DNA of 64,000 nucleotides from Deltaproteobacteria bacterium (GTDB lineage: Bacteria; Desulfobacterota; B13-G15; RBG-16-54-18). The DNA lies in NCBI GenBank assembly GCA_016927065.1, contig JAFGNJ010000031.1, forward strand, positions 1 through 64,000, written 5' to 3'. Below are positions 1 to 9,446 of the stretch, one piece after another. The notes under the pieces were generated by a model. It worked only from the letters and a program-made list of their open reading frames with translations. It was not told the origin of the DNA and ran no database searches. Position 1 is the first letter of the stretch. Each line of letters begins with the position of its first letter. Both the position numbers and the translations under genes were made by a program.

Positions 1-294
1 TCCCATCAGACACTCCTTTCTGCTTCATTGTATACTCATCTGTATACGTTTTGAAGTGTCCGTTAAACTGGGGGAGGTTCAGGTCTTTGGTTTTGATGCG
101 GATGGAGGATCGCTGGCTACAGGATTCGAGCGAAAAGCATTTAAACATTTTTAGAACCCCACACTTCCTAAATTTTGGAGTTCTTACTTTAATATTACCC
201 ACTTTTCTCCAAAAGCCAACCTTCATATCTAACGGGCAAAGGGGAGGGTGTTAGGTGCGGGCGTCCCGCGCATCCGGCCGCGAAGAAAAAGCTG
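1..294. other. Left-edge region without a convincing gene
   Basis: No open frame here looks like a gene. The stretch holds a direct repeat of GTATAC near 31-49 and, near 52-78, the string GAAGTGTCCGTTAAACTGGG, which resembles the terminus of an insertion sequence. A related string (GTGTCCGTTTAAA, reverse strand) occurs near 5589-5603. No transposase is visible, so an insertion-sequence remnant is only a guess. Positions 257-270 hold a short GC-rich inverted repeat that could help end transcription of the MFS gene. Confidence 0.3.
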
Positions 295-1530
295 TCACGC
301 GTTCTTGATGGGCTTCAAGGAAAGGATGGCGATCAGCCCCGCCATGCTCATGGCGGCCATGATCCAAAAGGCCGCGCTGTAGCTGTTGGTGATATCGAAG
401 ATATACCCGGTGGTCACCGGCCCCAGCGCGCCGCCGATGCTAAAAACGAAGGTAATAGTGCCGAAGATAACTCCGTGGGAGCTGGTCCCGAACAGGTCCG
501 CGGTAAGCGGTGATATGAGGGTGAAAAACCCGCCGTGCGCAAAACCGTACACCAGGGCGAAGAGGAATATCATCCAGAGGGTGTCGGAGAAGTGCAGCCA
601 GAGGAGGCTGGCAGTCAGACAGATAAAGCAGATCACCAAGGCCGCCTTGTTCCCAATCCGGTCGCCGGCCCAGCCCATGATAAACCTGCCGGCTATGCTG
701 GTACCCCCTAGGGCGGCTTGAGCTACGGAGGCAATGGTGCGGGTGATGCCCAGATCGATGGCGTGGGTTGACAGGTGCATTAGGATCGTGACGGCACAAA
801 ACAAGAACATAAAAAAGGCAAAACACATGGTCCAGAACTGCACGGTGCGGGCGGTCTTTCCAAGGGTCAGCCCCTGCTCGGGCGAGGGTTGCTCGAGGGG
901 ATTCACACGCCCCCCTGCGTCAGGGGCCAGGCCCCGTTTGCCGGGGTCACGCACCAGGAACTGGGCGCCCAGGACGTAGAAAAAGAGGACGATGGCCCCG
1001 AGGACGACAAAGGCGGTGCGCCAGCCGTAGGCGGTGATGAGCCCGTTGATCACCAGGGGCATACACAGCATGCCCGCCCCCGTGCCCACCTTGATGATGC
1101 CGGTCATCATGCCCCGCCTCTTGACAAACCACCGGGCGGTGGTGGAAAGGAGCACTATATCCGTCCCGCTGATGCCCATGCCGATCATCAGGCCGCAGAA
1201 GAGATACGCGTGCCACACGCTGGCCACGCGGGACATGAGGAGATACCCCGCGCCCAACAAGACACCTCCCGCGCTCATGATCACCCGGGGACCGAACCGG
1301 TCGTTCAGGCTCCCCTGGAGTATTCCGGTGGCACCGGATATGAGCATGGCGAACGAGATCGCACTGGAGAGCGCGGCCCGCGGCCAGGCAAATTCCGTCA
1401 CAATGGGATTGAAGAATACCCCAAGGCTGTTGAACAGACCCCACCCCAGGACCTGCAGGGCGAACGACACCAGGACGATCACATACCCGTAGAAAAAACG
1501 GGGGTTATCAGTCTTCACAGACACCGGCAT
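295..1530 (-). CDS. MFS transporter, oxalate/formate antiporter or monocarboxylate-type
   Basis: A 411-residue permease with about 12 hydrophobic segments, the usual size for the major facilitator superfamily. The loop after the second helix reads NDRFGPR, a good match to MFS motif A, and the second half has the related GDRIGNK loop. The N-terminus (FFYGYVIVLVSFALQVLGWG) and overall pattern resemble the oxalate/formate antiporter and monocarboxylate branches, so a small carboxylate is the likely substrate; this is inference. The ATG at 1530 is kept although the upstream ribosome site is weak. It stands alone, separated by about 240 bases from the VWA gene upstream on the same strand. Confidence 0.8.
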   Translation of the reverse strand: MPVSVKTDNPRFFYGYVIVLVSFALQVLGWGLFNSLGVFFNPIVTEFAWPRAALSSAISFAMLISGATGILQGSLNDRFGPRVIMSAGGVLLGAGYLLMSRVASVWHAYLFCGLMIGMGISGTDIVLLSTTARWFVKRRGMMTGIIKVGTGAGMLCMPLVINGLITAYGWRTAFVVLGAIVLFFYVLGAQFLVRDPGKRGLAPDAGGRVNPLEQPSPEQGLTLGKTARTVQFWTMCFAFFMFLFCAVTILMHLSTHAIDLGITRTIASVAQAALGGTSIAGRFIMGWAGDRIGNKAALVICFICLTASLLWLHFSDTLWMIFLFALVYGFAHGGFFTLISPLTADLFGTSSHGVIFGTITFVFSIGGALGPVTTGYIFDITNSYSAAFWIMAAMSMAGLIAILSLKPIKNA

Positions 1531-1701
1531 TGCTTGTCCACCGTTTGCTCTTCATTCTGTAGTGAGACCTTTATATCTTTTCAGATATCAGCATCAGATG
1601 CAAGACCTTCTTGGAAGTACACTGTGAGGCTGCTACCCTGGGGGAAATGAGGCTGATGCCCTCTTGCTTTCAAAAAAAGGAATTATTATTGCTGAGGCGC
1701 A

Positions 1702-1732
1702 CAGGGGAAAACCCTTGATGGGTTTCCCCCTG
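1702..1732 (-). terminator. Stem-loop after the VWA gene
   Basis: CAGGGGAAAACCC (1702-1714) pairs with GGGTTTCCCCCTG (1720-1732) around a five-base loop, with one bulge. It lies just past the stop of the VWA gene on the minus strand. There is no immediate run of U, so it may be a weak terminator or an mRNA-stabilising hairpin. Confidence 0.5.
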
Positions 1733-1767
1733 AATGCCTTGTTGCGCGTTACCTGTTTGTATTAATC

Positions 1768-4503
1768 TCACTTCATGGTGATGGATACCACGGTGCCGAT
1801 ATCCCGCCTTTGGGCGCCGATAACTAATTGCGAACTTCCTTTTTGGAACGCGGCCGTTGCGGTATTACCCCGGGCCACCGACGTGAGGACATTCCATCCT
1901 TTTTTCGTCATCGCCTCTTTGTAAAAGTTTACGACTGCTTCGGGTGAGTCCTGCGTCAGCAATTCTACCTTTGTCATACTGCCTATCGTAGAGGTTTTCG
2001 TGACCTCTGCACCTGGGTAGATGGGGACCGCTCCCCCGAAGATCTCATCCTGCTGCTCAGCCGGTTCCTCCACCATCTTCGACCCTTGGGCAGTGGTAGC
2101 CGGTCCGGTGGATCCCTGCGATGCGGTTTCGGCCGGTTTCGGTTCGGGAGGAGGGGTGGTCTTAGGAGCACCTGCCGGGGCCTCTGCGACACCACCCATA
2201 TTTTGGATGTCTGGCGAGGTGATAAAATCCGCACTGATCGACTGCGTCTGGCCAGCCTCGATGGTAATGCCGTTCACCATTTTTTTCTTTTTCGTTCCCC
2301 AGTCATCTATAAAGGTAACATTGTAGCAGCCGGGCATCAGCTCTACCGTGGGATTGGCCTTTGTGTTGGCGCCCCGGACCCGCATATTGGTTGCGGCGTC
2401 ATAGATCGCGGCGGAGGCCTCGACCACCTGTCCGCTCCGTTTGGCAGTGATCTGGAGATATCCGGGCGTAAACTCGGCCTTCTTTTCCACGGTCTGGTTA
2501 CCCTGGATCTGGACGTTCTCAAAGGTCACGGTCGGGTTAGGGAAGATGTTCCCGTCCTTCACATCGACTTGGTAGATGCCGGGCATCAATTTGTAGGTAT
2601 GGGGGCTTTTACCCGTGACGCCGGCAAGCCGCGTGGTCCTTCCCGCATCGTATATCACACACTCGCCATGGGATTCCGTGCCGTTTTTGAAGATCCTCAC
2701 CGTGAGATACCCCTCAGTGAAATCCGCCTTTTTCTCTATAACCTGACCGTTTTGGATAGCAAGATTCCGAAAGGGAATGGTCTGCTTGGGACTCACATTT
2801 TCATCCACCACCAAGACATCGTAGGTCCCCGGCTGGAGTTGAATGGTTTGGGGGTTGGTGCTCGAGGTATCACTGCTTGCCACCCTGGTCTCTGTCCCCG
2901 CCTTATTGACGTAGATCCGCGCAAAGGAGGGTTTGTTGTTCTTGACGGCGGCGACTTTGAGGGTCCCCCCCGAAAAGTCAACGGTCCGCTCAGCCGTCTT
3001 TCCGAGCTCTATCACTATGCCGGTCACGGTCACTGCCGGTTTTGTCTGTACCTGTGCGTCGATAACCCTGATGTCATAGGTTCCGGGTTCGAGCTTGGAC
3101 CCCTTTTCCTTCTCCTCGGTGACCGTAGCGGTGGTAACAAACGCCCCTGTCTGCCCGGGACGGGTGATTTCGAGGGTCGCTCGGAAGGGTTTTTGGTTTT
3201 TCAGGGCCGTGACCCGCAGGTACCCGAAATTTTGAGCCTTTTCAACCACCTTTTCGGCGGCCATCTTGAACTGCCCCGCGGTTTTGGCGGTAAAGTATTC
3301 CCCGCCGCCCGCCTTGGCCATACACTCGAGCTGCGTGCGTTCCTCCTCCGTCACATCGAATCCGATCACGTGCATGACGAATTTGATGCCGAGTGCCTTG
3401 AGTTTTTTAACCAGCGCACAGGGGTCGCCCTCGCAGGTCTCCTTGCCGTCCGATACCAGGATGATGGTCGTCTCATCTTCCAAGACCTTGATCTTATCGG
3501 CGGTCATCTGCACGGAGAGGGTAATAGGGGTCTTGCCCTTGGGATTGATCTCCTGAATCTTTGCCATGAGCTTCTTTTTATCGATGGGACTCAGGGGGAC
3601 CAGTTCTTCCACGTCCTTGCAGTCGCCCTTGCGCCGGTGCCCGTAGGCCACCAGCCCCACGTAGACATCATCGGGCAGATCCTTGATGAGGCCGGTGAGG
3701 ACCTCCTTGGCGATGGCGATCTTGGGCGTTCCCTCGATCTGTCCCCACATGGAACCTGAGGCATCGAGGATAAAGATGAGGTTGCTACGCGCTCCACCGG
3801 CTTTTGCCTGCGTATCAGGGTTTCCTCCTGTCCGAGGGGGTGAGGTCGTGGTTTGAGGAGTAGTAGCTGATGCCGTTGCAGTCTTTGTTTTCGAGGTCTG
3901 CGGATTTCCCGATCCTTCCGCCTTGGTATACCCTTTCGGTATCTGAAAGAGTGCCGGATCAACCGGGCCTTCCTTAATATTCTTCAGTTCCATGACCGCA
4001 TCGCCGTTTTGGGCATATTGGACCTGCTTGACGAAAAAGCCGAGCTTCGGTGATTCCCACACCGCCGCCTCGATCCGTGAACTGCCAGGCTCAGCGTAGA
4101 CGGCCTTGGTGCAGGCGTACCCGTTGATCATCTCATTGCCACCGAGGCTTTTTTGCCAGTCCTTGCGCGCCCACTTCCACCCCGCAATGGGATTCATCAT
4201 CATGGTCTCTTCGACCTTGGTCGTCTCTGTGTACTGGCGCTCCTGCGGATTGAGACACAGCGTCACGCCGGTTTCCTGGTTGACGATCGTGGGGAAGGGC
4301 GGGATCTGCATCCCCCCCAAGTCCTTCTCAAGGCGATACATGGTGTCTTTGACATAGAGCTTGTATGAGTAGTTTGCGCCGGGCCCTGTAATGGCCATGT
4401 CCGCGGTAAACTGCGCTGCGTGTGCAGGAAGGAGACTCGCTGACACGGCGCATACAAAGGCTACCGTGGCCATAACGGTCTTGAGCGACATCTTTTTTTT
4501 CAT
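1768..4503 (-). CDS. Exported von Willebrand factor A protein with four beta-sandwich-like repeats
   Basis: About 911 residues from the ATG at 4503, chosen because AAGGAGG sits five bases upstream and the product then opens with a clean signal peptide ending PAHAA. A longer frame runs back to 4680 but overlaps the upstream gene. Visible parts: residues about 30-195 resemble DUF4412-like periplasmic domains; about 200-240 is a Thr/Pro/Gly linker; about 240-420 is a VWA domain with a complete MIDAS (DASGS, then T in GKTP and D in VSDG); about 426-763 holds four repeats of about 85 residues, each starting G-[YT]-L-x-[VI] and ending with ELMPG/LQPGTYDV-type strands; a Pro/Ala linker; and a C-terminal domain of about 85 residues starting YPGAEV. 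It probably acts in the periplasm or on the surface. It follows the Ig-like gene by 46 bases and is likely co-transcribed with it under the BTAD regulator. Confidence 0.82.
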   Translation of the reverse strand: MKKKMSLKTVMATVAFVCAVSASLLPAHAAQFTADMAITGPGANYSYKLYVKDTMYRLEKDLGGMQIPPFPTIVNQETGVTLCLNPQERQYTETTKVEETMMMNPIAGWKWARKDWQKSLGGNEMINGYACTKAVYAEPGSSRIEAAVWESPKLGFFVKQVQYAQNGDAVMELKNIKEGPVDPALFQIPKGYTKAEGSGNPQTSKTKTATASATTPQTTTSPPRTGGNPDTQAKAGGARSNLIFILDASGSMWGQIEGTPKIAIAKEVLTGLIKDLPDDVYVGLVAYGHRRKGDCKDVEELVPLSPIDKKKLMAKIQEINPKGKTPITLSVQMTADKIKVLEDETTIILVSDGKETCEGDPCALVKKLKALGIKFVMHVIGFDVTEEERTQLECMAKAGGGEYFTAKTAGQFKMAAEKVVEKAQNFGYLRVTALKNQKPFRATLEITRPGQTGAFVTTATVTEEKEKGSKLEPGTYDIRVIDAQVQTKPAVTVTGIVIELGKTAERTVDFSGGTLKVAAVKNNKPSFARIYVNKAGTETRVASSDTSSTNPQTIQLQPGTYDVLVVDENVSPKQTIPFRNLAIQNGQVIEKKADFTEGYLTVRIFKNGTESHGECVIYDAGRTTRLAGVTGKSPHTYKLMPGIYQVDVKDGNIFPNPTVTFENVQIQGNQTVEKKAEFTPGYLQITAKRSGQVVEASAAIYDAATNMRVRGANTKANPTVELMPGCYNVTFIDDWGTKKKKMVNGITIEAGQTQSISADFITSPDIQNMGGVAEAPAGAPKTTPPPEPKPAETASQGSTGPATTAQGSKMVEEPAEQQDEIFGGAVPIYPGAEVTKTSTIGSMTKVELLTQDSPEAVVNFYKEAMTKKGWNVLTSVARGNTATAAFQKGSSQLVIGAQRRDIGTVVSITMK

Positions 4504-4549
4504 CATTTCCTCCTTCATTTTTGATGGTTCCCGCTTGTTTCCGCCTATA

Positions 4550-5389
4550 TTACTTGATTTCAAACAAAAATTCATCCGTGTTATCAAATCGATATTCTTC
4601 ATTTTCCCCCTGCCTGTTTTGGGAATCAACAACAACTTCCAGTAGATATTTCCCCTTCGATCCGATTCCACGTTGAGCAAGCTCCATTAGGATATCAATT
4701 TTTTGCGGTGCGTTGTACCAGGTGTCTGGATACATATCACTGAATCCTATGCCTTCTGATTGTTGGACAATAAGGAGCCTTTGAGGGAGTTTCAGTATGC
4801 GGTAATCGATCATAACGTGTTTCAATCGCTTGGTCCCCTTATTTTTCACCCATACTTGGAATTCTAATTCACAGCGTTTATTATCAAACGCAGTATATGT
4901 CAGTTTTGCATGTCGAATGTCGCACACCAGGTCCACATTGACCACCGGTACGCGAATCGTAACCTCTCCGTTGCTTTCATCCCAGTCTGATCCATCGAGT
5001 AGTGCGATGCGCACTTTGTATTTGCCGGGGGGTGTGTTTTTGTTTACGTTACAGGGAACTTTGGGGTTATAGAAGCTATTTGATCCGGTAGGTGTAGGGT
5101 GTTTGCCCGCTTTCCAGCGTGGCACAACGGTGTACTCCTGGTTGGTCGCCGTGTTCTTCAGTGAGATGCTGGCATCTTTAAAATTATTGAAGTACGGCTT
5201 CCACTTTGTTTCATATTCAATCATATACCTATTCCCTTGAGCCCATACCTCACCGCCCTTCGGGTAGATAATCTTGATTTCACCTTTCCGTTGTTTCACG
5301 GTCCTGAACTCGGCTACCGGTGCAGCCGCCGTTGGAATTAGAGCCAGCAGGACAATCGCTCCCATGGCTAAACATATAAACTTTTTCAT
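4550..5389 (-). CDS. Exported protein with Kre9/KNH-type Ig-like domain
   Basis: A 279-residue product from the ATG at 5389, preceded by a good GGAGG site; the frame open to 5602 is not needed. It begins with a typical signal peptide (MKKFICLAMGAIVLLALIP). The segment IKIIYPKGGEVW...YMIEYET to about residue 135 matches the Ser-Thr-rich/KNH-type Ig-like domain that in bacteria is found in secreted proteins. The rest (about 140-279) looks like a second beta-sandwich with the conserved phrase WVKNKGTKRLKHV, as in CARDB-like adhesion modules. Function is unknown; a structural or cell-envelope role is likely. Its promoter region carries the predicted operator at 5618-5635, and the VWA gene follows directly. 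Confidence 0.7.
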   Translation of the reverse strand: MKKFICLAMGAIVLLALIPTAAAPVAEFRTVKQRKGEIKIIYPKGGEVWAQGNRYMIEYETKWKPYFNNFKDASISLKNTATNQEYTVVPRWKAGKHPTPTGSNSFYNPKVPCNVNKNTPPGKYKVRIALLDGSDWDESNGEVTIRVPVVNVDLVCDIRHAKLTYTAFDNKRCELEFQVWVKNKGTKRLKHVMIDYRILKLPQRLLIVQQSEGIGFSDMYPDTWYNAPQKIDILMELAQRGIGSKGKYLLEVVVDSQNRQGENEEYRFDNTDEFLFEIK

Positions 5390-6085
5390 AATGGTTCCTC
5401 CTTTGTTAGTTTTATTACAAAACACTTTCGAGACATCAAAAGTAACCGGCAGATTGCTTAAACCTTTATGTAAGGTTTTTGCTATTATTGCCGCTTTCCC
5501 GTGCATGTTACTTCCGTGTTGATTCTGAAGTGTTCCGTTATTCCATACACTATCCTGTACTGCCTGCCGAAATGACGCCCGGCCGCCTTTAAACGGACAC
5601 ACTATACGCCACCCAAAGTCACAGATAGGTCACAGATTGTAATTTTTTTGAGATTTCCGGCAGCAAATGATGGCCGGGGGGCGCGAGGTTTGAGAGGGGT
5701 TTGGGCCTCGCTAACTATTCGATATTATAATGAAATTGTTATAAAGACACGCGCACATAAAGAGCGAAAAGGGATTATCGATGCTAAAACGCTCATGAAT
5801 TTGCCGGGTATTGAAAACTATGATTTTTTAAAAGAGGCGCATCGCACATGGGTGTATAGTGCGATAGGAGGTAAAGGTCATGGCAGAGCAGTAATAGGTT
5901 TTTCGAGGTCATCTTGACTTTGGCTGTATGGTGTGCATAGATAGCGAAACAATCTTTGGATATTAATAAGGTATAATGATATTCGAGCTGCATTCATGGG
6001 GCGGGGAGATGGTATGGGGAATGAGAGAAAGGATTTTTCAGAACGTGTCGTGCTGTAGGTCTCCGTTACTTCACTTGTGAAGCTC
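5390..6085. other. Intergenic region with operator, no convincing gene
   Basis: About 700 bases between the Ig-like gene and the end of the regulator gene. The side near 5618-5635 holds the predicted regulator box. An 89-codon plus-strand frame (5648-5917) starts with TTG, lacks a ribosome site and resembles nothing known to me, so it is not called. Short strings similar to the left-edge insertion-sequence-like motif lie at about 5526-5540 and 5589-5603. Confidence 0.45.
5618..5635 (-). promoter_or_regulatory. Predicted BTAD-regulator operator, copy 1
   Basis: Read toward the Ig-like gene, two perfect CTGTGAC heptamers are separated by CTAT, giving an 11-bp repeat. A TATAGT hexamer follows 11 bases later (about 5601-5606) and could be the -10 box. 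The same arrangement, in the same orientation to its gene, precedes the DUF3617 gene. SARP/BTAD-type regulators are known to bind direct heptamers with this 11-bp spacing near -35; assignment to the regulator at 6086-9292 is inference. Confidence 0.65.
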
Positions 6086-9000
6086 TCACGATGTGATTCT
6101 TTTGTAGAGTTCCTCTGTTTCCGGCGATGGATCAACTCCCAGAGCGGTTGCGCACGTTTTTCTGCAGTGTTGGTATGTCTTAACGGCATCCGCATGGTGG
6201 CCGAGTTGGTGGTGGCATACCATGAGACGCTGATACAATTTTTCTTCGAGATAATCTATCGACAACCCCCTTTCATAATAGGTGATCGCTTTACCGTATG
6301 CTTGCTTTCGTTCATGAAACTTCCCCAGTTTTATAGTGGTTAAAAGAAAGACGTTTTTTAAGCGTTCCCTGGTCAATACTATCCAGGGCTTACCATCGTC
6401 ATCCGCCAAAAAATGTCCTTTATAAAAGGATAAACCTTTCTCATACAAACCGGCAGCTTCTTCTTCGTGGCCCTTCTTCCACAGCTCTTCGGCGCTTTCG
6501 AGTGTACGTTGGAACGCCAGGGTATCCACCCAGCAGCACTTCCGGTTGAGCGTAATCCTCCCCTCTTTCAGCTGTATGGCGTCTTTATGAACCATGAGCG
6601 CGCGCAGGCGGTTCAAGGTTGTGGAAAAGGCGCTGTGGGCCATATCCCCATCCGCTTCCTCCCACAGGGAATCGATGATTTTATCGATAGGGATATCAAG
6701 CCCCCCATACGCAATAATGGCCTTCAGCAACTCAAGCGGTCTTTTCTGTGCCTTTCCTTTAAAATGCAGCGGTTTGCCGTCTATCGAGACAAGAAAATTC
6801 CCAAAGGTGTATATTATAACGGCCCACGGCCAGTGTTCTATGTGATAGGGGGGAATATCCGGCGCAAGGTTATGACACCGTATGAGGCGCTGTACATATT
6901 CAGCTTCAATGCCTTGTTCGAGTGCTTTTGTGCAGAGTTGTGTCAGCATGTCAGGCTGTAGCCACCAGACCATATTGAGATAATTGTGTTGACGCCCTAG
7001 GGACATGGCTTCGCGCAGGTATTCGAGTCCTTTCCGATCCTTTCCCTCATCAAGCGCAAATTTTGAGCGGAGCAACAGACACATGAACAGGTAAATAGTG
7101 CTTTTTGTTTCTTGCGCTTCGGCATATGCGCGGTTCAACTCCTGTAATGCCTCCTTTGATTTCCCCTGATCATGTAAGAGGTATGTGAGATGAATCCGGC
7201 ACGCAATTGTGGCGAGCACATAACCCGTCTCGTCGGAAAGCTTTGTCGCCGTTTCGGCGTGCGCCAGTGCCCGTGTATGGTTTCCCGTAAGCATGTTATA
7301 GAGTCCCGCAAAGTGATGAAAAACGGCATATCCATGGATATGTGTATTATCAAGGATCGATTCGAATCTTTTGAGGTAATATGCCGCTTTCGACAATTCA
7401 CCCAGCAAAAGAGAAGCAAAGATACCCGGCATAAAAAATATGTGCTCCCAAACATGAAGGCCCTTATGAGTGATTAGATTGAGGGCTTCCGATATTTCAG
7501 CCGGAGCCGATTCGATATCGGTCATGGTAGATATACGGGTTGATATATCGATCCATTTCCAGTGGATTATCATTGCCGGTGACGTCTGGTACGATTTTGC
7601 CAGTTCTTTTGACTCATCCCGGATAGTCTCCGTTCTTGCGAAATTGCCGACCCATGAATAATAGGTCATTGCCCAATCGATAGCCTGAAGGCGGAGATTG
7701 ATATCGCCATGCTTTTTGGATAGGGACAATACCTGTTCCACTAACTGAATCATATCGGGTCGCTCAGGGTTGCGAATAACCGATGAAAACATCAAACATA
7801 CCATTACCTTTGCTTCTACCTGCGGGGAGGGGAAGGGATGCCCGGACTGCATCCAGTTCTCAAGCCATGCTATCCAGGGGTCGAAGTCGGTGAAATAGTT
7901 CCATTGATAGGCGATACTGTCGATGATTCCCGCCCACGAAATTAACAGCCCTGCCGTATCGGGACCTGTTTCAAACAGATGGAATGCCCTTTCAAAATAT
8001 CCCCTCGCCTCAGCGCTAGAAAAATGCTGGCAGCTGACACCCAACCAGTACAATAACCACGGATGCCCATGCAACACATCTTCAGGGATTCTTTTAATCC
8101 AACCTTCGAGGGTTTTATTTCGACCCTGGGCCATCAGCGTCGGCGCCATATTCAGGATGACCGTGATAAGACCATCCATATCACCGGCCTCAAAGAAGAG
8201 CTCGACCGCGTCTTCGGCCTGGCCTGATGCGGCTAAGAGGTTGGCGGCGCGCTGTTTCAGCCGGCTGATGTCGTGACGGTCAAACTGCTCCGATGCCCTG
8301 GTGATCAGGAATTCACGGAAGAGCGCATGATATTGATAGGTCGGAATGGAGGTGAAAAACAGTTCGGTGAATATGTTGTTGCGCCGCAACGAGGATAAGA
8401 GACGGCCGGCGTCGGGCATATTGGTCAGTTCTTCTGCCATGGGAACAGTCATGCGGGGGAATACAGCCGTTTTGAGTAAAAAATTTTTGGTGCTCTCATC
8501 CATTTTGGCGAAAAGCTCTCCGACAAAGTAATCGAAGATCTCAAGCGGGACATCGGTATCAAGGTGCTCCGGCGATATATCGCCTCTCATGATGCTCTTT
8601 GCCATGAGGACGAGACCGGCGGCCCATCCCCGGGTCTTTTCATGTATCTGCGCAGTAACGGTACCGGCGAGTTTTTTCCCTGTTTCTCGCTGGATGACTT
8701 TTTGTGATTCGCTGCGGTTTAAACAGAGCTCGCTGGAGTCGATGATTCTCATCTTCTTGTTTGCAACCATGGCGGCAAAGGCCGGCGGCGGTTCCGTTCT
8801 GCTTACTATAACGATATGAATATCCCCGCCTATCTTTGAAATCCCGTCTTTGAGAACATCATGGAAGGGCGATGTCAGCGGTATGCGTTGATAATCATCA
8901 AACACGATAAAAAAAGGGGCCGGGAGTCTGATGCTCAGATTTTCAAAATAGCGTTGGGAGAAAACGGAAATACCCAAAAAGTATTCAGGCGTCAGGGTCG

Positions 9001-9292
9001 GCAGGGGTCTCCGCTTGCGGGGTGTGGCCTTTTTTACCGCCAGTCCCAGATAGTGGAAAAAGGTGGAGAAATCGTCATTCCCCTCATCCATCCGGTACCA
9101 GAGGCAGGAATGGTTCCGGTTGGCGATATAGCTAGCAATGAGGGTCGTTTTTCCCGAACCAGCCATGCCGGAAATCCAGGTCACCCTGTACTGTTTTTTC
9201 CGGTCCAGGAGCTTGAATAACCTTTCCCGCAAGACGACGTCCGGAAGCACGGGCGGGGTTATCTTATTGATGGATGTCCCCCTCCGTTTCAT
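6086..9292 (-). CDS. MalT-like STAND ATPase regulator with C-terminal BTAD/SARP domain
   Basis: A 1068-residue transcriptional regulator. Residues 42-50 form a Walker A loop (GMAGSGKTT) and about 125-135 a Walker B segment (FFIVFDDYQ), typical of the MalT-type signal-transducing NTPases. A long helical region of about 350-800 looks like TPR-type sensor repeats. The C-terminal part has an OmpR/SARP-like winged helix (about 830-925, with GKAQKRPLELLKAIIAYGG) followed by a bacterial transcriptional activation domain (about 930-1065, ending in LGVDPSPETEELY). MalT itself ends in a LuxR-type helix-turn-helix; here the DNA-binding end is of the BTAD type. The start at 9292 is a plain ATG. The gene lies between two exported-protein genes that share an 11-bp direct-repeat box, which makes it the obvious local activator. 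The inducer is unknown. Confidence 0.88.
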   Translation of the reverse strand: MKRRGTSINKITPPVLPDVVLRERLFKLLDRKKQYRVTWISGMAGSGKTTLIASYIANRNHSCLWYRMDEGNDDFSTFFHYLGLAVKKATPRKRRPLPTLTPEYFLGISVFSQRYFENLSIRLPAPFFIVFDDYQRIPLTSPFHDVLKDGISKIGGDIHIVIVSRTEPPPAFAAMVANKKMRIIDSSELCLNRSESQKVIQRETGKKLAGTVTAQIHEKTRGWAAGLVLMAKSIMRGDISPEHLDTDVPLEIFDYFVGELFAKMDESTKNFLLKTAVFPRMTVPMAEELTNMPDAGRLLSSLRRNNIFTELFFTSIPTYQYHALFREFLITRASEQFDRHDISRLKQRAANLLAASGQAEDAVELFFEAGDMDGLITVILNMAPTLMAQGRNKTLEGWIKRIPEDVLHGHPWLLYWLGVSCQHFSSAEARGYFERAFHLFETGPDTAGLLISWAGIIDSIAYQWNYFTDFDPWIAWLENWMQSGHPFPSPQVEAKVMVCLMFSSVIRNPERPDMIQLVEQVLSLSKKHGDINLRLQAIDWAMTYYSWVGNFARTETIRDESKELAKSYQTSPAMIIHWKWIDISTRISTMTDIESAPAEISEALNLITHKGLHVWEHIFFMPGIFASLLLGELSKAAYYLKRFESILDNTHIHGYAVFHHFAGLYNMLTGNHTRALAHAETATKLSDETGYVLATIACRIHLTYLLHDQGKSKEALQELNRAYAEAQETKSTIYLFMCLLLRSKFALDEGKDRKGLEYLREAMSLGRQHNYLNMVWWLQPDMLTQLCTKALEQGIEAEYVQRLIRCHNLAPDIPPYHIEHWPWAVIIYTFGNFLVSIDGKPLHFKGKAQKRPLELLKAIIAYGGLDIPIDKIIDSLWEEADGDMAHSAFSTTLNRLRALMVHKDAIQLKEGRITLNRKCCWVDTLAFQRTLESAEELWKKGHEEEAAGLYEKGLSFYKGHFLADDDGKPWIVLTRERLKNVFLLTTIKLGKFHERKQAYGKAITYYERGLSIDYLEEKLYQRLMVCHHQLGHHADAVKTYQHCRKTCATALGVDPSPETEELYKRITS

Positions 9293-9428
9293 GGCGTTCC
9301 CCTTTGTTCGATAATCTTAGTTCATTAAATTTTTTTTGTCAAGAATCGCGTATACCTCGCAACTATCCGTTTTTTCAGGGGAAAATGGTTTTTAATCACT
9401 GTGGAAAAAAGCAAAAAAATATTTCAAT

Positions 9429-9446
9429 CCGTGACCTATCTGTGAC
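9429..9446 (+). promoter_or_regulatory. Predicted BTAD-regulator operator, copy 2
   Basis: CCGTGAC (9429-9435), spacer CTAT, CTGTGAC (9440-9446), 150 bases before the DUF3617 start. The 19 bases GTGACCTATCTGTGACTTT are identical to copy 1 at 5618-5635. The near-palindrome TGTGCTAAGCACA follows at about 9453-9465. Confidence 0.65.

Noticed and set aside
889-1650. 253-codon plus-strand open frame
   Set aside because: Antisense shadow of the MFS gene; its low-complexity Asp/Gly/His-rich translation is typical of antisense frames in GC-rich DNA.
2086-3759. 557-codon plus-strand open frame
   Set aside because: It lies entirely antisense to the VWA gene, whose protein has a signal peptide, MIDAS residues and repeats. 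The antisense translation has no recognisable domain.
5648-5917. 89-codon plus-strand open frame
   Set aside because: TTG start, no ribosome site, no recognised family; kept as intergenic.
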